Below, piece after piece: positions 5,281 to 6,561 of a DNA stretch of 6,561 nucleotides. The notes beneath the pieces are model-generated. The model ran no database searches. It was not told where the DNA came from and worked only from the letters and a program-made list of their open reading frames with translations. Origin of the DNA: an uncultured Bacilli bacterium. Lineage in GTDB: Bacteria; Bacillota_I; Bacilli_A; RF39; UBA660. Where the stretch lies: NCBI GenBank assembly GCA_934101235.1, contig CAKORH010000053.1, positions 1 through 6,561 of the forward strand, read 5' to 3'. The position numbers and the translations under genes were made by a program. Positions within the stretch are counted from its first letter, which is position 1; each line of letters opens with the position of its first letter.

Positions 5281-6561
5281 TTATTTTGGTATGTTACTTT
5301 TGGTTATATTTTTTGTTAAGTATTTACTTCTTTTGTTTGTATTTAATCCTAGTATTATGTGTTTTGCATAGTTTTTGTCGTTTGGTTCAATTGGAAAAGT
5401 GTAGTTTAAATACATTGATTTATAACTTGTAATATTTATTAGAAAGGCTATAAATGCTAAACTTATTCCGTAAAGCCCAAAGAATACTGAAAATATTAAA
5501 AATATAAATCTCCAAAATCTTATAGCTCCAGAAATATCATTATCGGTAAATAATAGGGCAGATATAAATGTTACAGCAACGATAATAATCATTATTGGAC
5601 TAACTATACCAGCACTTACAGCGGCTTCTCCTAGAATTAAAGCACCTAGTATTGAGATTGCAGAACCGTAATGATTGGGAAAACGCAAATCGCTTTCTTT
5701 TAATATTTCACATGTAAAAATCATTATTATTGCTTCTACAATTGCTGGAAATGGAACTCCACTTCTTTGGGCAGAAAAATTTATTAAAAGAGGGAGTGGT
5801 ATAGTTTCCTGATTGTATGTTGTAATTGCAATATAGAATGCTGGTACAATTATTGTTAATAAAAAACAAATTATTCTTAATATTTTTAAAAATATAGCAT
5901 TTGTTGGTTTAAAATAATCATCATTTATTGGATTTAAAAAATCTATTAAAAATGCTGGCATAATTAAAGCATAAGGACTACCATCTACTAAAATTACTAT
6001 TTTTCCGTCTAATAAATTAATACAGGTTAAATCAGGTTTTTCAGTTAATTTTATAGTTGGAAATGGATTTAGATTATTTTCTAATAATTTTTTTAATACT
6101 CCGGCATCTAATAGACTATCTATATCAAAATTATCTAATTTATTTAATATATCATTTAATAGATTTTTATCTACAATATTATCTAAATATAAAATATTTA
6201 TTATTGTTTTTGTATTTCTACCTAGTATTTTAACTTCATTTTTTAAGTTATTAGATTTAATTCTTCTTTTTATTAATCCTAAGTTTTTTTGTATATTTTC
6301 ATTAAATGCATCTTTTGGGCCATATAAGCTTGGTTCACTAGTTGGTTCTGAAATGCTTCTATCTAATTCGGCTCTAGTTTCTATAGCATATATATTTTTG
6401 TTATTTAGTATTATTGTGAAACCATTATATAAATAATAATTTATTTTTTTTGTATCATCTAGTTTGATAAAATTGGGAGATGGAAGATTTTTATTGATGT
6501 TTAGAATGTTAGATTTGTTAGAAATTGATTTTAGTATGTAGTCATTTACTCTGTCTCCACT
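5281..6561 (-). CDS. gerAA: Spore germinant receptor subunit A, GerAA-type (N-terminus beyond window)
   Basis: The frame is open from the right edge to the TAA at 5283-5281, giving 426 residues. Family members are about 480-500 long, so roughly 60-70 N-terminal residues lie outside. GerAA-type subunits oligomerise in the spore inner membrane and are thought to form the nutrient-gated ion channel. The in-window residues 1-200 are the cytoplasmic domain with the hallmark RSISEPTSEPSLYGPKDAF (68-86), LIKRRIK (96-102), NPFPTIKLTEKPD (165-177) and LLDGKIVILVDGSPYALI (183-200). The membrane domain follows: spans near 225-247 and 270-287, then the conserved ISILGALILGEAAVSAGIVS (302-321) with PIMIIIVAV, a further span (350-376), and a basic C-terminal tail. 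A first in-window ATG at 5961 is internal and must not be taken as the start, because the conserved cytoplasmic domain precedes it. This is the first gene of the A-C-B operon as far as visible; the operon promoter is not in the window. Confidence 0.95.
   Translation of the reverse strand, partial: SGDRVNDYILKSISNKSNILNINKNLPSPNFIKLDDTKKINYYLYNGFTIILNNKNIYAIETRAELDRSISEPTSEPSLYGPKDAFNENIQKNLGLIKRRIKSNNLKNEVKILGRNTKTIINILYLDNIVDKNLLNDILNKLDNFDIDSLLDAGVLKKLLENNLNPFPTIKLTEKPDLTCINLLDGKIVILVDGSPYALIMPAFLIDFLNPINDDYFKPTNAIFLKILRIICFLLTIIVPAFYIAITTYNQETIPLPLLINFSAQRSGVPFPAIVEAIIMIFTCEILKESDLRFPNHYGSAISILGALILGEAAVSAGIVSPIMIIIVAVTFISALLFTDNDISGAIRFWRFIFLIFSVFFGLYGISLAFIAFLINITSYKSMYLNYTFPIEPNDKNYAKHIILGLNTNKRSKYLTKNITKSNIPK

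Noticed and set aside
3154..5460. Shared LINITSYK residues in the A and B subunits as a duplicated segment
   Set aside because: The underlying codons differ at several positions, and the two stretches fall in non-homologous places (after a membrane span in A, at the C-terminus of B), so this is coincidence.
5281..5961. A separate 226-residue membrane protein starting at the ATG at 5961
   Set aside because: The same frame runs without a stop to the window edge and encodes the conserved cytoplasmic domain of the GerAA family, so the ATG is internal.

Overview
The window looks like chromosome from a very AT-rich, spore-forming member of the Firmicutes/Bacillota. G+C is perhaps 20-25% by eye, and codons end almost always in A or T. 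The spore-former call rests on a complete set of GerA-type germinant-receptor subunits, found essentially only in endospore formers. The standard code is in use: the gerC-type gene ends in TGA and tryptophan is TGG, so this is not a code-4 mollicute despite the base composition. An uncultured gut Bacilli or Clostridia lineage would fit, but the sequence alone does not fix the genus.

Left part, plus strand. A large protein enters from beyond the left edge and ends at 2218. It has an Asn/Ile/Leu-rich helical N-terminal half, then a conserved-looking domain of unknown function whose motif order recalls ADP-ribosyltransferases, then a C-terminal calcineurin-like metallophosphatase with one altered catalytic motif. 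After a 224-base AT-rich gap comes a small gene (start best placed at 2458) for a soluble relative of zinc-dependent phospholipase C. It has its own promoter and Shine-Dalgarno sequence.

Right part, minus strand. Three germinant-receptor genes are read right to left in the order A, C, B. The GerAA-type channel-forming subunit is cut off by the right edge, the GerAC-type lipoprotein is complete, and the GerAB-type permease-like subunit is complete. C and B overlap by 11 bases, and a 44-base gap between A and C carries a possible forespore (sigma-G-like) promoter. The three products would form one nutrient-sensing complex in the spore inner membrane: B senses the nutrient, A forms the ion-conducting oligomer, and C is the lipid-anchored surface partner.

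The two transcription units converge with no spacer: one stop codon is followed directly by the other gene's stop codon on the opposite strand. A perfect 15-bp inverted repeat with a 6-base loop spans this junction and looks like a shared bidirectional terminator that also encodes the last residues of both proteins. No tRNA, rRNA, CRISPR array or insertion sequence was seen. The most original material is the large left-hand protein (unknown domain plus modified phosphatase); the receptor genes are conventional in content.
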